Counted from the stretch's first letter, positions 1-10,135 are shown. The stretch: 64,000 nt of DNA from Pictodentalium vernedei (GCA_031216915.1 CM062291.1:35034484-35098483); one strand, 5' to 3'. Numbers and translations: made by a program. Notes: generated from the sequence alone by a model not told the origin.

Positions 1-44
1 GTCTATCAAGTGTAGCAAGAGATTCAGACTGGGGCAAACATTCG

Positions 45-600
45 GTGGTTGACTCAGAGAGTGCCACTGCAGTTGCCGGATCCGAGTTTTATGATTATGA
101 CGGATGCCAGTCAAACAGGTTGGGGTACAATATTGATCCCAACGGATTCGAAGTGCCAGGGTCTTTGGGTTCCGCAGTTTCTAGGCAAGCACTTAACTTC
201 CAGGAAATGATGTTATTTAGGCTTGCACTATGTCATTGGATGAACATTATTCAGAAACGCATGTCCAAATCCTGTCCGTTAATACGACAGTAGTTGTGTA
301 TCTCCGGAACCAGGGAGGCACTCATTCGATTCCGTTATTCAATTTAACGGAAAGAATAATTCTGTTTGTTATAGTACACCAAGTTCTGCTTCGGTCCGTC
401 ATATTCCGGGTCGTCTGATTGTATTAGCAGACTCCCTTTCACGTAAGGGTCGCTTGTTGCCGTCAGAATGGACTCTCAACAAACAAGTATTCAATCAGAT
501 TTGCTATCAATGGGAGCGCCCAATGATAATTTATTTGCGACACAACTCACTATTCATTTGCAGACGTATGTGTTTCCATGTCCGGATCCCTGAGCTTATG
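45..600 (+). pseudogene. DIRS RNase H domain remnant, copy A
   Basis: Read across frames, the region shows TDASQTGWG near position 100 (first catalytic Asp block of retroelement RNase H), a second block resembling LSDNTTVVAYLRNQGG near 270-320, then HIPGRL, LADSLSR and EWTLNKQVFNQI. That order is the usual RNase H plus connection region of DIRS polyproteins. Several frameshifts separate the blocks. In copy A the TDA aspartate is present, whereas in copy C it is replaced. Confidence 0.8.
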
Positions 601-779
601 TTGTTAACGCTCTATTGATCTAATAGGACGGAATGATAGGATACGCGTATCCTCCAGCGCTGTTGATTCAGCTAGTATTGCTAAGATAAACATCCACAAT
701 ACAATTCTGTTGATAGCATCTCTGTCTTCACAGAGACCGTGGGTAAATTTACTCAGGTGTCTACTGTGGGACTTACCGC

Positions 780-1900
780 GAAACTTCCTCCATGAGAGGA
801 TCTTCTTTCGCTGGGGAAATTGTCTCAACTTCATCACAACCCGCAAGGTCTCAACCTTCAAGTATTCCGTTGTGTGGTCCTTCTTGCACGGCAAGCATTG
901 TACAAGACGAGCTATGGACGCAATTTCTTACTGTAGGAGAACCTCTTCTTCGCTATACTATGCGGCTAAAGTGGAGGCTCTTCCGTCGTTGGTGTAGGGA
1001 TCATTATGTTGATATTTTTGATCCCTCCATACTAGACATTGCAACTTTCTAGTATACTTGTTTGACAAGATCAACTGCAGCCTGTTATTATTAAGGTTAT
1101 AGGTCTATGTTATCTCATACCTATGCACTCTATGATAGTTTACAATTGAGTCTTATGTCTCTTTTTCTAAGTCAGTTAGAAACGTATCGATAAATAGACC
1201 TAGAATCCTTAGATTAAATTCCTATACGGAATTTAGCTTCGGTTCTTATTTACCTAAGTAATCATTTGAGCCTTTGGAAACAGTAGTTTTCAAATTCTGA
1301 CCTTTTAAGACAGTAATTCTCTTAGTCTTCTCTTCTGCTGAAGAGTCAGTGAGCTTCATGCACTATCGGTGGACGATTCTCACTTTCGTAGTATTGGAAA
1401 CACTATTTCCTTTACTACTAATGTTGGATTTTTGGTTAAGAATCAGGCTCCTAATAAATATCCGGAACCTATTGTTATTAAGGTCCTTCCGTCTTCATAC
1501 AGGCATAGGCCTTTACTCTGTCCGGTTAGTGTTTACGTATTTATAAACAAATATCAGTTTATTAGTAAGGACGTAAGCTTCTTCTGTCTTTGATGCCTAA
1601 TAGAAGGACATTACGCTCCATTCTATTGCTAATGGATTCAATTAACTATCGGTACTGCTTATGGTATATCATTAACTCAGCAGTTTGTGCTTGAGATTTC
1701 GGCTCATGAAGTAAGAGCTCTTTCTACATCTTGGGCTTACATTAATAGTGTCGCTATTATAGATTTTATGAAGGCTGCACATTGAGCTCAGCCATCCACA
1801 TTCATGAATTTTTATCTCAGAAATATTGAGTCCATTTCTGGAGGCCTCCATTGTTAGGTCTATTATCTACTGCTCATAATGTCATTCACTTAACAGTTGC
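780..1900 (+). pseudogene. DIRS tyrosine recombinase remnant, copy A
   Basis: The first part encodes a KWRLFRRWC block followed by DPSILDIATFLVYLFD, resembling the N-terminal SAM-like region of DIRS recombinases. The C-terminal part encodes HEVRALSTSWAY from 1705 (the HxxR catalytic pattern) and FMNFYLRN from 1801, whose Tyr (1813-1815) is the candidate nucleophile. A stop and frameshifts interrupt it. DIRS recombinases are thought to insert a circular DNA intermediate without making a target duplication. Confidence 0.75.
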
Positions 1901-2475
1901 TACTATAGCTAGGTAGGCTTTCTGTTCCGGCAGTGACTCCGTCCTGCTGCCCTCTTCGCTCTGGGCTATTTGACCCAGGGCAAGGAGAAGGGGGGGGGGG
2001 GGAGGGTGTTCCCTTGGGTCACCTGCTTTATTATGAAAACAAGGGGATACCTCCTCCGGAGTTAGTAATTCTGAGCTGTTACTGGGATGGTTTTTAAGTT
2101 TATGTTTTAAAAATTCATTCAGGTCATAGTTTTTAAAGTATAGCTTTTGAATATATCACGTGTCAAACGGGTGTTATTATACAATCCTCAGACACTTTTA
2201 AGGAGTATAAAGAGTCTCTATTCTCTTGACTAACTTTATTTATTGGCTTACTTTAAAAATTATTAGTATAAGGATTATACTGGATATTAATAGAGTACAT
2301 GGATGTTATGATGCTCAATTTTGGAAGGTGTTGTGTCTTTTTAATTTATCATAAATAAGAAAGATACATGCAAGGCCTAATACTCCTTTTCCCCTCGAGG
2401 GGATGACTCTATTTTATATAATTGAGCTTATTGGAATTTCCTCTATGTCCTAGGCCCTCCAGCCTTTTTACTATT

Positions 2476-2574
2476 CAGCTATGTCTGGGTCATTGGTACA
2501 GTATAAAAATGTTAAAAAATTTATAGTAATTTATATATTTTTTATACTTACCAATGACCCAGACGGGGATGGCC
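2476..2574. repeat. DIRS internal complementary region, copy A
   Basis: The left half is the reverse complement of the element's left outer end (as seen in copy C at 46921 on); the right half is the reverse complement of its right outer end including the AT-rich extension. This is the template used to join the ends in the DIRS replication model. Confidence 0.85.
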
Positions 2575-2635
2575 CTCCCAGGAGTTGGGAACTCATACCT
2601 CCCCGCTGAGTACATAGCGCTTACCAGGCACTGAT

Positions 2636-2867
2636 TATAAGAATGATTAATGGTGCCAATTTCGGGACGTCCTTGACACTGTGCATGCGTAGTAGAGGTG
2701 AAGTATGGAGGGCCATTCAGGACATGTTTTCTTTGGTTTTAGATGCAAATTTTGGGGATTGGGGGGCAAAATTTGTGTTTGGCCCTATATTTTTAAGAGT
2801 TAGCACCAGCTATGTCTGGGTCATTGGTAAGTATAAAAAATATATAAATTACTATAAATTTTTTAAC
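2636..2867. repeat. DIRS right inverted terminal repeat, copy A
   Basis: About 200 bp matching the inverse of the left terminal repeat of copies B and C, followed by an AT-rich extension of about 29 bp present only at right ends. The central NRF-1-like palindrome is degraded here (ACTGTGCATGCGTAG). Confidence 0.85.
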
Positions 2868-3047
2868 TTTTCAAATAATTTCAACAAAAACCATATCATG
2901 TGACCCCTCTTTGGTACGAGTTCGACAAGCTCGTTCCATTAAGGGCTCACATGATATAGTTTGGTTGAAATGTTTTGAAAAATTTTTAAAAATGATTTTT
3001 AAAATAATAAATTTTCATATCGTCTATAATGGGTGGTAAAGGGTTAA
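2868..3047. mobile_element. Right half of a TTAA-flanked MITE (type 2) interrupted by DIRS copy A
   Basis: Carries ACCATATCATGTGACCCCTC, a decayed GAGCTCG-type palindrome centre, and ends GGTAAAGGGTTAA. It matches the complete copy at 43009-43256 read on the opposite strand. Confidence 0.75.
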
Positions 3048-3228
3048 AGGTGAAATTCTTTGGTCAAATATTCAACTGAATTTGTTCAGGGTTCATATGC
3101 CGTATTGGAAAACTGGAAAAATGCTTTTGCATTTTCCAGTCCTGGAAAAAAAATGGAAAAAGTGATCTCAAGTTGGTAAATACTCAATCTATACTAGAAT
3201 TTCACTACCACTGCACTAATTTACCACC

Positions 3229-3491
3229 CAAACCTGAAAATAAGCAATCTGTCATTTGCAGAATGAGGTCCCCAGAGGGTGAATTTGTTGATGCTGACCC
3301 ATACAGTGGGCTAGAGTCCCCCAATTTATCCTCAGGGTACCTCTTTCTGTTTAGGCCTGAGGCCTTGATTCAGACTGAGGTTTACAGAGGGTAAATTTGG
3401 TAATGCTACCCTGCTGTGCAGGGTAGCATCACCAAATTCAACCTCTGGGGACCTCATTCTACAGATGACTGTCTGCTTATTTTCAGGCTTG
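3229..3491. mobile_element. hAT-like palindromic MITE (CAAGCCTGAAAATAAG ends)
   Basis: Inverted ends CAAACCTGAAAATAAG and CTTATTTTCAGGCTTG plus an inner hairpin built on GCTACCCTGC. The flanking 8-mers TTACCACC and TTACGACC differ at one base, as expected for an old hAT target duplication. Confidence 0.8.
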
Positions 3492-3548
3492 TTACGACCC
3501 CCAAACAAACTCTCGCCAATATGATAAATTGAAGTTGTTTGGCATAGA

Positions 3549-3700
3549 TAAATGTGCTTGTGTGGAGTTAGTATGCTGGGAAGTTTGACAGATGCTCACC
3601 ACTGCTTTGTGGTTCTCTCCGGCTTCCTCCACTCATAAAACTGTCCAACATGAGGTGACCCTGGCTGTTCGAAGTGTCGTTAAACCCCAATAAATATATA
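3549..3700 (+). mobile_element. SINE 3' fragment
   Basis: Shares GTTCTCTCCGG, CTGGCTGTTCGAAGTG and the tail GTCGTTAAACCCCAATAAAT with the SINEs at 8485, 21237, 27266 and 46108. The promoter head is missing. Confidence 0.7.
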
Positions 3701-3727
3701 CATAAATGACATAGATAATGCTTGATA

Positions 3728-4157
3728 CAGTGGAGTCCACTTAATTGGATATCTCTTAACTGTATAACCCTGTTAATTGAATATAATTTCCCAACACAAT
3801 ACCATTTACCATACCTCCAGTACAAATTTGTCCTGTTCATTGAATATAGGTTATAGAGTAAACTCCTGTTAATTGAATAAAATATCTTGTAAGCTGTCGA
3901 GAAATCACCCTGACTCTCCCCAGTTTTTTTTTGTTTATAGGCCTATTTGGCCTCAGTTCATCCAATACAAGCATTTAATCTATTATATCTTGTTTGACAG
4001 AACTCATGGAGTTATGTCAAAATAAGATATAATAGAATAAATGCTAAGTTTATCTCTAGAATACATGAAAGTGACACAATTCCTGTTAATTGAATACTCC
4101 TGTTAATTGAATAATTTTAATTGGCAAAGTGGCTATTCAATTAACAGGGTTCTACTT
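3728..4157 (+). mobile_element. Tc1/mariner-like MITE (CAGTGGAGYCCACTTAATTG)
   Basis: Begins CAGTGGAGTCCACTTAATTG after TA and ends in the inverted CAATTAACAGGGTTCTACT before TA. It contains many internal TGTTAATTGAATA motifs. About 90% like the copy at 4391-4819 by eye. The central palindrome here reads TTGTTTGACAGAACTC. Confidence 0.8.
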
Positions 4158-4390
4158 TACTAGCCATTGCAAGGTGGCTACAATTTCTCAATGAATTTTG
4201 AAGACCTGTTCATTACTTCAGCATCTTCTGAAATATGGTATATGCCTTTGTTATCACAAGTTTTAGAAGTTGAATAGTGAAGAACTTTGAATACGGTGTG
4301 GAAAATTCTCAGTGGAAAATATACTGGAAAAGTACTGGAATTTCAACCAAGCTTCAGTGTATGAACCCTGTTTGTTTATATTTGCTGGTA

Positions 4391-4819
4391 CAGTGGAGCC
4401 CACTTAATTGGATATCTCTTAATTGTATATCCCTGTTAATTGAATATAATTTTCCAACACAAAACCATTTACCATACCTCCAGTACAAATTTGACCTGTT
4501 AATTGAATATAGGTTATAGAGTAAACTCCTGTTAATTGAATAAAAAATCTTGTAAAATGTCAAGAAATTACCGTGACTCTCCCCAGTTTTCCTTTGGTTA
4601 TAGACCTATTTGGCCTCAGTACATCCAATATAGGCATTTAATCTGTTATATCTTGTTTGACAGAGCTCATGGAGCTCTGTCAAACAAGATATAATAGAAT
4701 AAATGCTAAGTTTATCTCTAGGATACAGGAAAGTGACACAATCCCTGTTAATTGAATACTCCTGTTAATTGAATAATTTTCATTGGCAAAGTGGATATTC
4801 AATTAACAGGGTTCCACTG
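4391..4819 (+). mobile_element. Tc1/mariner-like MITE, well-preserved copy
   Basis: CAGTGGAGCC and GGTTCCACTG ends bounded by TA on both sides (4389-4390, 4820-4821). A central palindrome with arms ATATCTTGTTTGACAGAGCTC surrounds CATG. No transposase is encoded. Confidence 0.87.
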
Positions 4820-4939
4820 TAATATATTTGAAACATGCCTATATATTGACACATTTGCTTGCATGTTCTCAATTTTTTAAAATTTATTTTGTAATCATGT
4901 AGGATGTTGTAGTAAATATTGGGGGTTCAGTACCCCTGC

Positions 4940-5566
4940 CAGGGTTCGTACACTCTTCAGAAATTAAAATTCCAGGACTTTCAAGGACTTTTTCCAAGCA
5001 TATTCCAGGACCTTCTGATAAAATAATGTCAACCCTATTTCATACTTGCGTACCTGTTGATAACATAATAATACCTGATGCATGATTAACTCTTTACCCA
5101 ATGTAACGGCCTAAACCGGTCAGCGCTATTCACTAAAGTCGCCAATTAATTTTCATTTTTTGTCTCAAAAACATAGGTTATGACCCCTATTTGGAACGAG
5201 CTCGTCGAGCTCGTTCCAAAGAGGGGTCATAACCTATGTTTTTGAGACAAAAAATGAAAAAAAAATAGTTATTGAAGAATTTTGTTTGCAAGTGTCGTCT
5301 GCTTTTCGTGTTAATAAAGGGTTAAGGAGGCATGCTCTGTTTTTTTTTTCTTAAACACCGACTTTATGCACTGTCAGTCCAGCAATTATGCCAGTTATTA
5401 GAGCATTTTTTTCATAACATACTATATTATCGACATTATATATTTTTCAAGCACTTTCCAGGACTTTACTACTGGAGATACTATTTTCAAGCACTTTTCA
5501 GGCCCTGGAATTTCAATTTTTTAATTCAGGCACTTTCAAACACCTTCAAGGACCTTACGAACCCTG
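4940..5566. mobile_element. hAT-like MITE (CAGGGTTCGTA ends) containing a TTAA MITE
   Basis: Ends CAGGGTTCGTACA and TACGAACCCTG with long subterminal inverted repeats rich in CAGGACTTTCAAGGACTT. CCCTGC directly flanks both sides. The element is interrupted at 5086-5325 by a TTAA MITE. Confidence 0.8.
5086..5325 (+). mobile_element. TTAA-flanked MITE (type 1, piggyBac-like target)
   Basis: TTAA at both outer edges, terminal pattern (TTAA)CYCTTTACCCAAYGTAACGG on the left and TAAAGGGTTAA on the right. Most of the interior is one palindrome centred on GAGCTCGTCGAGCTC with arms reading ACATAGGTTATGACCCCT. TTAA targets and CCC-starting ends are typical of piggyBac elements; no transposase is present to prove it. 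Confidence 0.85.
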
Positions 5567-5803
5567 CCCTGCTCCTCTGGTCCCACGACCTCTGTACATG
5601 ATTACAGTTGGTTAATGATTAATAAGTTACAAACATCACATTTCTCTTGGTATTTGAAGTGTCAGTGTTTACTCATTTGAACTTATATGCAACTGTTTTT
5701 CAAAAACGGGTATAAAGTATATAGCAGCAGGTTTTATTATAAATCTATTGTGTGTTTTTTTAACAGAAGCAAGATATATTTTAAAACTATTGTGTTCTTT
5801 CAG

Positions 5804-5888
5804 ATATCAGATTATACCTATTTTATCAGATATTCTGAGTGAATCCGTGAAAGAGAAGGTCACAAGAATTATACTGGCAGTATTTCGG
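5804..5888 (+). CDS. ATP6V1H: V-ATPase subunit H, internal coding exon (first in window)
   Basis: Subunit H is the regulatory subunit of the cytosolic V1 sector. It joins V1 to the membrane V0 sector and restrains ATP hydrolysis in free V1. The exon begins after a pyrimidine-rich acceptor ending TTTCAG. Its first base completes a codon begun in the previous exon, followed by 28 codons up to a GTATGT donor. The translation includes IIPILSDIL and VKEKVTRIILAVFR, which match the conserved HEAT-like helical region of animal subunit H as I recall it from the human protein. The phase fits the next exon (phase 0). The upstream exon was not found in the window. A second, partial copy of its 3' half lies about 140 bp downstream. 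The family assignment is strong; exon borders are read by eye. Confidence 0.93.
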
Positions 5889-5902
5889 GTATGTTTCACC
5901 TC

Positions 5903-5903
<1 letters not shown>

Positions 5904-5987
<84 letters not shown>

Positions 5988-6062
5988 GTGAAAGAGAAGG
6001 TCACAAGAATTATACTGGCAGTATTTTGGGTATGTCCCCCCTCCTCTCTCTCTCTCTCTCTC

Positions 6063-6103
<41 letters not shown>

Positions 6104-6140
6104 GTTCCCCCCTCTGTCTCTCTGTCTCTGTCTCTCTCTA
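5904..6140. repeat. CT/GA microsatellite in two blocks
   Basis: Two long (CT)n blocks flank the duplicated exon fragment, the second with TTTC, TGTC and CCCC interruptions. They produce long Ser-Leu or Arg-Glu reading frames on the two strands, which are not genes. Confidence 0.95.
5988..6029 (+). pseudogene. Partial tandem duplicate of the subunit H exon with its donor site
   Basis: Fourteen codons of the upstream exon (VKEKVTRIILAVF plus one) recur, followed by the same GTATGT donor and another CT tract. The last codon is CGG (Arg) in the exon and TGG (Trp) here. The copy lacks the exon's 5' part and its TTTCAG acceptor; it is preceded directly by CT repeats. It looks like a tandem duplication of exon 3' half, donor and microsatellite. 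It is probably intronic, although the CT tract and the AG in GTGAAAG could in principle act as a cryptic acceptor. Confidence 0.8.
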
Positions 6141-6149
6141 TCTGAAAGT

Positions 6150-7262
6150 GAATTGAAGCAGTGCTTGTTTACTGTGGTCACCAATGCCCACTACAATGGG
6201 CATTGGGCAACATGGGTATAAACGATTGGCAGGACTTGACTTTATATCAGTTTTGCAGCTGCAGTGATTAGCCATTGTGAAGAAATATGAAACACCAATA
6301 AATAATAAGAAATATATACCCTTAAACACCAATAAATAATAAGAAATATGTACCCTTAAACACCAATAAATAATAAGAAATATGTACCCTTAAACACCAA
6401 TAAATAATAAGAAATATGTACCCTTAAACACCAATAAATAATAAGAAATATGTACCCTTAAACACCAATAAATAATAAGAAATATGTACCCTTAAACCAG
6501 GGTTTCCGCTAGACCGGCTGCGGGTCCGTCAACCGGACCCATTTCCCCCCCCCGCCGATCATACTATGATCAGTCAGAAAAGCTGGTGGTTAAAATGTCG
6601 AGTACAATGCTGTATCGTAACAACACCCCAGATCCTTTGTTTCCACGTGATATAGGCATAATTATGTTGTATACTATGCCTACTATTACTGGCGACAATC
6701 TGATACTTTATAACCCCCAGATGAGGGGTGGGAAGCAAAGTTCAAATCCTAAACGTCGCCTATAAAATTTCAGACTCAAATTGTCATGTTTGGTCCGAAA
6801 TCACTGGCTTTTATTTTGAGCGATAAATGATGTAAGTGCACGTGCATGACGTCGCACGTCCGCATCATGGTTCTTTTCGAATATTACCGCGAGCGGTTGT
6901 AAACAAAGCTCAATCACTGTCAGGATTCGTGGATTTTGTGTTGTTTTGGGTTTATATTTTTATGAAACCTCCGACCAGATGTAGTATTGTGTGTCCCGTG
7001 GGAATTTAGAGAATTGTAGGAGGAAAAAATACATATTTTCCACTTCTATTATTCAGCATTTTAGAGACCAGAATGCCCCCAGAGGCCACCAGAGAGCACC
7101 TAAATATCAAAATTAGAGACCCCCCTCAATACAGGCGGCAGACGCCTTTTACTTTCTTTAAACTACTGGCCCCACAGATTTTCCCCTAGCGGAAACCCTG
7201 CTTAAACACCAATAAATAATAAGAAATATGTACCCTTAAACACCAATAAATAATAATAAGTA
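6150..7262 (+). repeat. SINE-like tail expanded into a 34-bp minisatellite, split by an insertion
   Basis: From about 6150 the sequence resembles the SINE/LINE-tail repeats at 42300 and 57350 (CAGTGCTTGTTTACTGTGG, ATAAACGATTG, TTAGCCATTGTG). Its terminal CACCAATAAATAATAAG stretch is then repeated as a 34-bp unit about six times to 6497, and again from 7201, with a hAT-like element between. Confidence 0.8.
6498..7200. mobile_element. hAT-like non-autonomous element (CAGGGTTTCCGCTAG ends)
   Basis: Perfect 15-bp inverted ends CAGGGTTTCCGCTAG and CTAGCGGAAACCCTG; CTTAAAC occurs directly on both sides (6491-6497, 7201-7207). It sits inside the 34-bp minisatellite. No open transposase frame. 703 bp. 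Confidence 0.85.
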
Positions 7263-7496
7263 TTCGCTCCAGGTCATGCAATGAATTTCTCTATTGCTTC
7301 TGTAGTAAAAGTTTATAATGAAGGATCGGTGCAGTGAATCTTAAAAACAGAGAAGTCACAAAAATTTATGATGACAGTGTTCCCGTATGTTTATTTATCT
7401 CTCTCTCTCTTTCTTCCTTCTTTTTTAGCTCACCTGACTGAATGACAGTGTGACTTTTCACCGTCACTTGTCATCATTCCTTGTATGTTATTGTTC

Positions 7497-7972
7497 TTAA
7501 CCCCTTTATCTAGGACACACCATATCAAAACTTATTATTTTAATTAATTTGTTCTTTTTTAAATTTTTCAAAAAAATTCAACCAAACCATTTCCTGTGAC
7601 CTTCATTGGAATGAACTGACTGGGCACATTCCAGTGAGGGACACATGATATGGTTTTGTTGAAATGTTTTGAAAACTTTTTTTTTTCAACTCCTTAACCC
7701 TTTACCTAACATGAAAAGCAGACGACACTTGCAAACAGAATTCTTGAATGACTAATTTTTTTTCATTTTTTGTCTCAAAAACATAGGATATGACCCCTCA
7801 TTGGAATGATCTCAACGAGCTCATTCCAAAGAGGGGTCATAACCTATGTTTTTGAGAAAAAAAATGAAAATTAATTGGCGATTTTTGAGAATAGCGCTGG
7901 CCGGTTTGGGCCGTTACATTGGGTAAAGGATTAATTTGTAAATAATGGGGGAGGAGGTAGGTGCAGGGTTAA
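7497..7972. mobile_element. TTAA MITE type 2 interrupted by a type 1 copy
   Basis: The left part (TTAACCCCTTTATC, ATATCAAAACTTATTATTTT, ACATGATATGG) and the right part (TTTGTAAATAATG, GCAGGGTTAA) join to match 43009-43256. The break is the TTAA of the inner element. Confidence 0.75.
7694..7934 (-). mobile_element. TTAA MITE type 1, nested
   Basis: TTAACCCTTTACCTAAC to GGGTAAAGGATTAA with the same palindromic core (CATAGGATATGACCCCTC / GAGGGGTCATAACCTATG). It is inverted relative to 5086-5325. Confidence 0.85.
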
Positions 7973-8484
7973 GAATGGTTGCACTTGAATGAAACTTGGC
8001 TCACCTGATCCTCAGGTTTTAGTTTATTGGCATTCTACTGAAGCTTCATCCAGTGGGCTTGACTTCGAGGAAACAATGTAAAAAAAATTGTTGATTTTAA
8101 CCTCCTCATGAACCAGTTTCGGCAGAAACATGGCATTTGGTATTCACATTAGATCTAGATCAAAGTTTGTTCAAACTAAACCTATCTGGCATTGTTTGTG
8201 GTTTCATTGATTTAGGCAGGCACTTCTTACATGAACCAAATTTCAGTATTTAGCATTCTTGGGGACATGTTCTTGATTCCTGCAGTAAGAAAAATCCTCT
8301 CTCTCTGTGGGGGCACCACAAGTGTGTAAGCAGAAGAAAATTGAAGTACATTTTTCTCCTGAACTGCACAGCGGAGATAATTTATATTGCATATGGAGCA
8401 AAAAAAATATTGATTGTTTTTCTCATAGAGGACCATGGAGCATGGCGTGGCCCAGAATAGGAAAGACATCAAATGACATTTTTC

Positions 8485-8775
8485 TCTGATCTTGCGGCAA
8501 CCGCATTGTGTCCTTGGGCAAGACACTTCACCCCCATTGCCCATGTGGGAGCATAGTGACATTGTGTACTAAGGTGGACTGCATGTTGATGGTGCACCTG
8601 TCTTCAACCAATGCTAACCCTGCTTGTGTGGAGTTAGTATGTTGGGGAGCTGACAGATGCTCGCCTTTGCTCAGTGGTTCTCTCCGGGTACTCTGACATC
8701 CTCCACCCTTAAAACTGTCGAGATCATGATTAGCCATTGTGCAGAAATATGTGACCTTAAACATCAATAAATAAA
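8485..8775 (+). mobile_element. SINE, headless copy
   Basis: Contains CAACCGCATTGTGTCCTTGG, CAAGACACTTCACCCCCATT, the GTTCTCTCCGGGTACTC region and an AATAAATAAATA tail. The tRNA- or 5S-derived promoter is missing. Confidence 0.75.
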
Positions 8776-8974
8776 TATATGAATAAATATTCTCTGAACT
8801 GCAGTTTTACAAAGAATTGTGACAACCTCTGATGGGGACAAAGAGGATTGTCAGCTAAAATAAAAAGCAGTGTCAGTGTTAACACATAGGAACACATTAT
8901 AATGTAAAACTAGAGTGGCACACACAGTATTATACTGATAACCTGTTATCATGGGGAGGCACATAACAGTATTA

Positions 8975-9305
8975 TAGTGACAAGTGAAATAAAATATAAT
9001 ATGTAACAGAGGTTAGCCTAAGTTAAATAAAATATAATATATAACAGAGGTTAGCCTAAGTTAAATAAAATATAATATATAACAGAGGTTAGCCTAAGTT
9101 AAATAAAATATAATATATAACAGAGGTTAGCCTAAGTTAAATAAAATATAATATATAACGGGTTAGCCTAAGTTGAATAAAATATAATATATAACAGAGG
9201 TTAGCCTAAGTTAAATAAAATATAATATATAACAGAGGTTAGCCTAAGTTCAAAACAAGTTAAATAAAATATAATTTGTAACAGAGTTGAATAAAATATA
9301 ATATG
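8975..9305 (+). repeat. Minisatellite, ~38-bp unit, about eight copies
   Basis: The unit reads AAATAAAATATAATATATAA then CAGAGGTTAGCCTAAGTT. Units near both ends are degenerate. No coding signal. Confidence 0.9.
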
Positions 9306-9496
9306 TACATTGGATCTTTATCCTCAAGACCATACATCTTTACAGTATGAACAGGCTGGACTTTTAGTCTTTTTTATTGCACATACAGTGTTAACAGTGA
9401 CAGCCTGTTATGAGCAACATAGCATGTTACAGTTGAGAGGTCCATGCAGTGTTTAGTGAAATCCAGTTATAGTGAGAAGGCACATATTATTAGTTA

Positions 9497-9697
9497 CACA
9501 GTTTGTTGGTGGCCTAATATGGTATATATGGTGTCAGTTAATTCCATATTGGACTCGAGCTTAACACAGTTTGTTGGTGGCCTAATATGGTATATATGGT
9601 GTCAGTTAATTCCATATTGGACTCGAGCTTCGCTCGAGTCCAATATGGAATTAACTGACACCATATATACCATATTAGGCCACCAACAAACTGTGTA
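9497..9697. repeat. Triplicated arm: two direct and one inverted copy forming a perfect hairpin
   Basis: A ~65-bp arm (ACAGTTTGTTGGTGGCC to GGACTCGAGCTT) occurs at 9497-9562, again at 9564-9630, and inverted at 9632-9697. The second and third form a near-perfect palindrome with loop CTTCGC. Confidence 0.9.
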
Positions 9698-9795
9698 ACG
9701 AATATATCTTACCGACTGCTGCATCGATGCACAGAACCAATAACAACAGCGATCATAATTAAATGAGAGAATTCTCACAATGTGTTCACGTGTCT

Positions 9796-9833
9796 TTGCC
9801 TTGTTACAATTTATGTAAATTGTAACAAGGCAA
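9796..9833. repeat. Perfect 38-bp palindrome
   Basis: TTGCCTTGTTACAATTTA is followed at once by its inverse around TG. No spacer. Confidence 0.9.
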
Positions 9834-10135
9834 ATTCATACATACCAAACAGTTTCATTTCGAAGGTAACATGACACACATCCACAGAATATGAAGCCTT
9901 TTAAGTTGCCTAACCTGCACTTCAGACCAAATATGGGCTTCCAGCACTCAATCTTTCAACTTGAAGCGTTTATCGGCTGCCGCCAATTTGAATAATCAAT
10001 GAAAAAAGAGGAGATTACCCATAGCTGTCAGCGTATATTGATGCTGACAGGCAGTATATGGTTTTATATGCAGTCTGCATGTGACGTCTTTGAACCAATG
10101 AAATTCCCAGATACTTGTAGGAGGTAAGATATATA

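Larger units (their letters stand above)
1..2867 (+). mobile_element. DIRS-like retrotransposon copy A, 3' part (continues left of window)
   Basis: DIRS elements carry reverse transcriptase, RNase H and a tyrosine recombinase and have inverted terminal repeats instead of LTRs. This copy enters the window at the RNase H end and runs through a recombinase region, a poly-G hairpin, an internal complementary region (2476-2574) and the right inverted terminal repeat (from about 2636). The right end is taken at TTTTTTAAC, the same junction as in copy C. It is highly similar to copy C throughout. Many frameshifts and stops make it inactive. Confidence 0.88.
7426..8220 (+). mobile_element. Decayed Helentron-like repeat (AGCTCACCTGA type) around the nested MITEs
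   Basis: Starts TTTTTTAGCTCACCTGACTG like the copies at 14203 and 36599, is broken by the MITEs, and continues as GGCTCACCTGATCC then CTCATGAACCAG. The 3' end is not clear. Confidence 0.45.

Noticed and set aside
1-2867. LTR retrotransposon or virus-like element
   Set aside because: No direct LTRs, integrase or protease; the tyrosine recombinase HxxR/Tyr blocks, inverted ends and internal complementary region point to DIRS.
1-5803. Upstream exon of subunit H within the window
   Set aside because: I looked for conserved upstream text such as a CEHLRR-like end before a GT donor and found none; the left part is all repeat.
5748-6221. 157- and 125-codon frames rich in Ser-Leu or Arg-Glu
   Set aside because: Produced by the CT microsatellite; only the 5804-5888 part is real coding sequence.
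6290-9310. CRISPR-like regular repeats
   Set aside because: Units are contiguous without unique spacers, and the DNA is animal (introns, SINEs).
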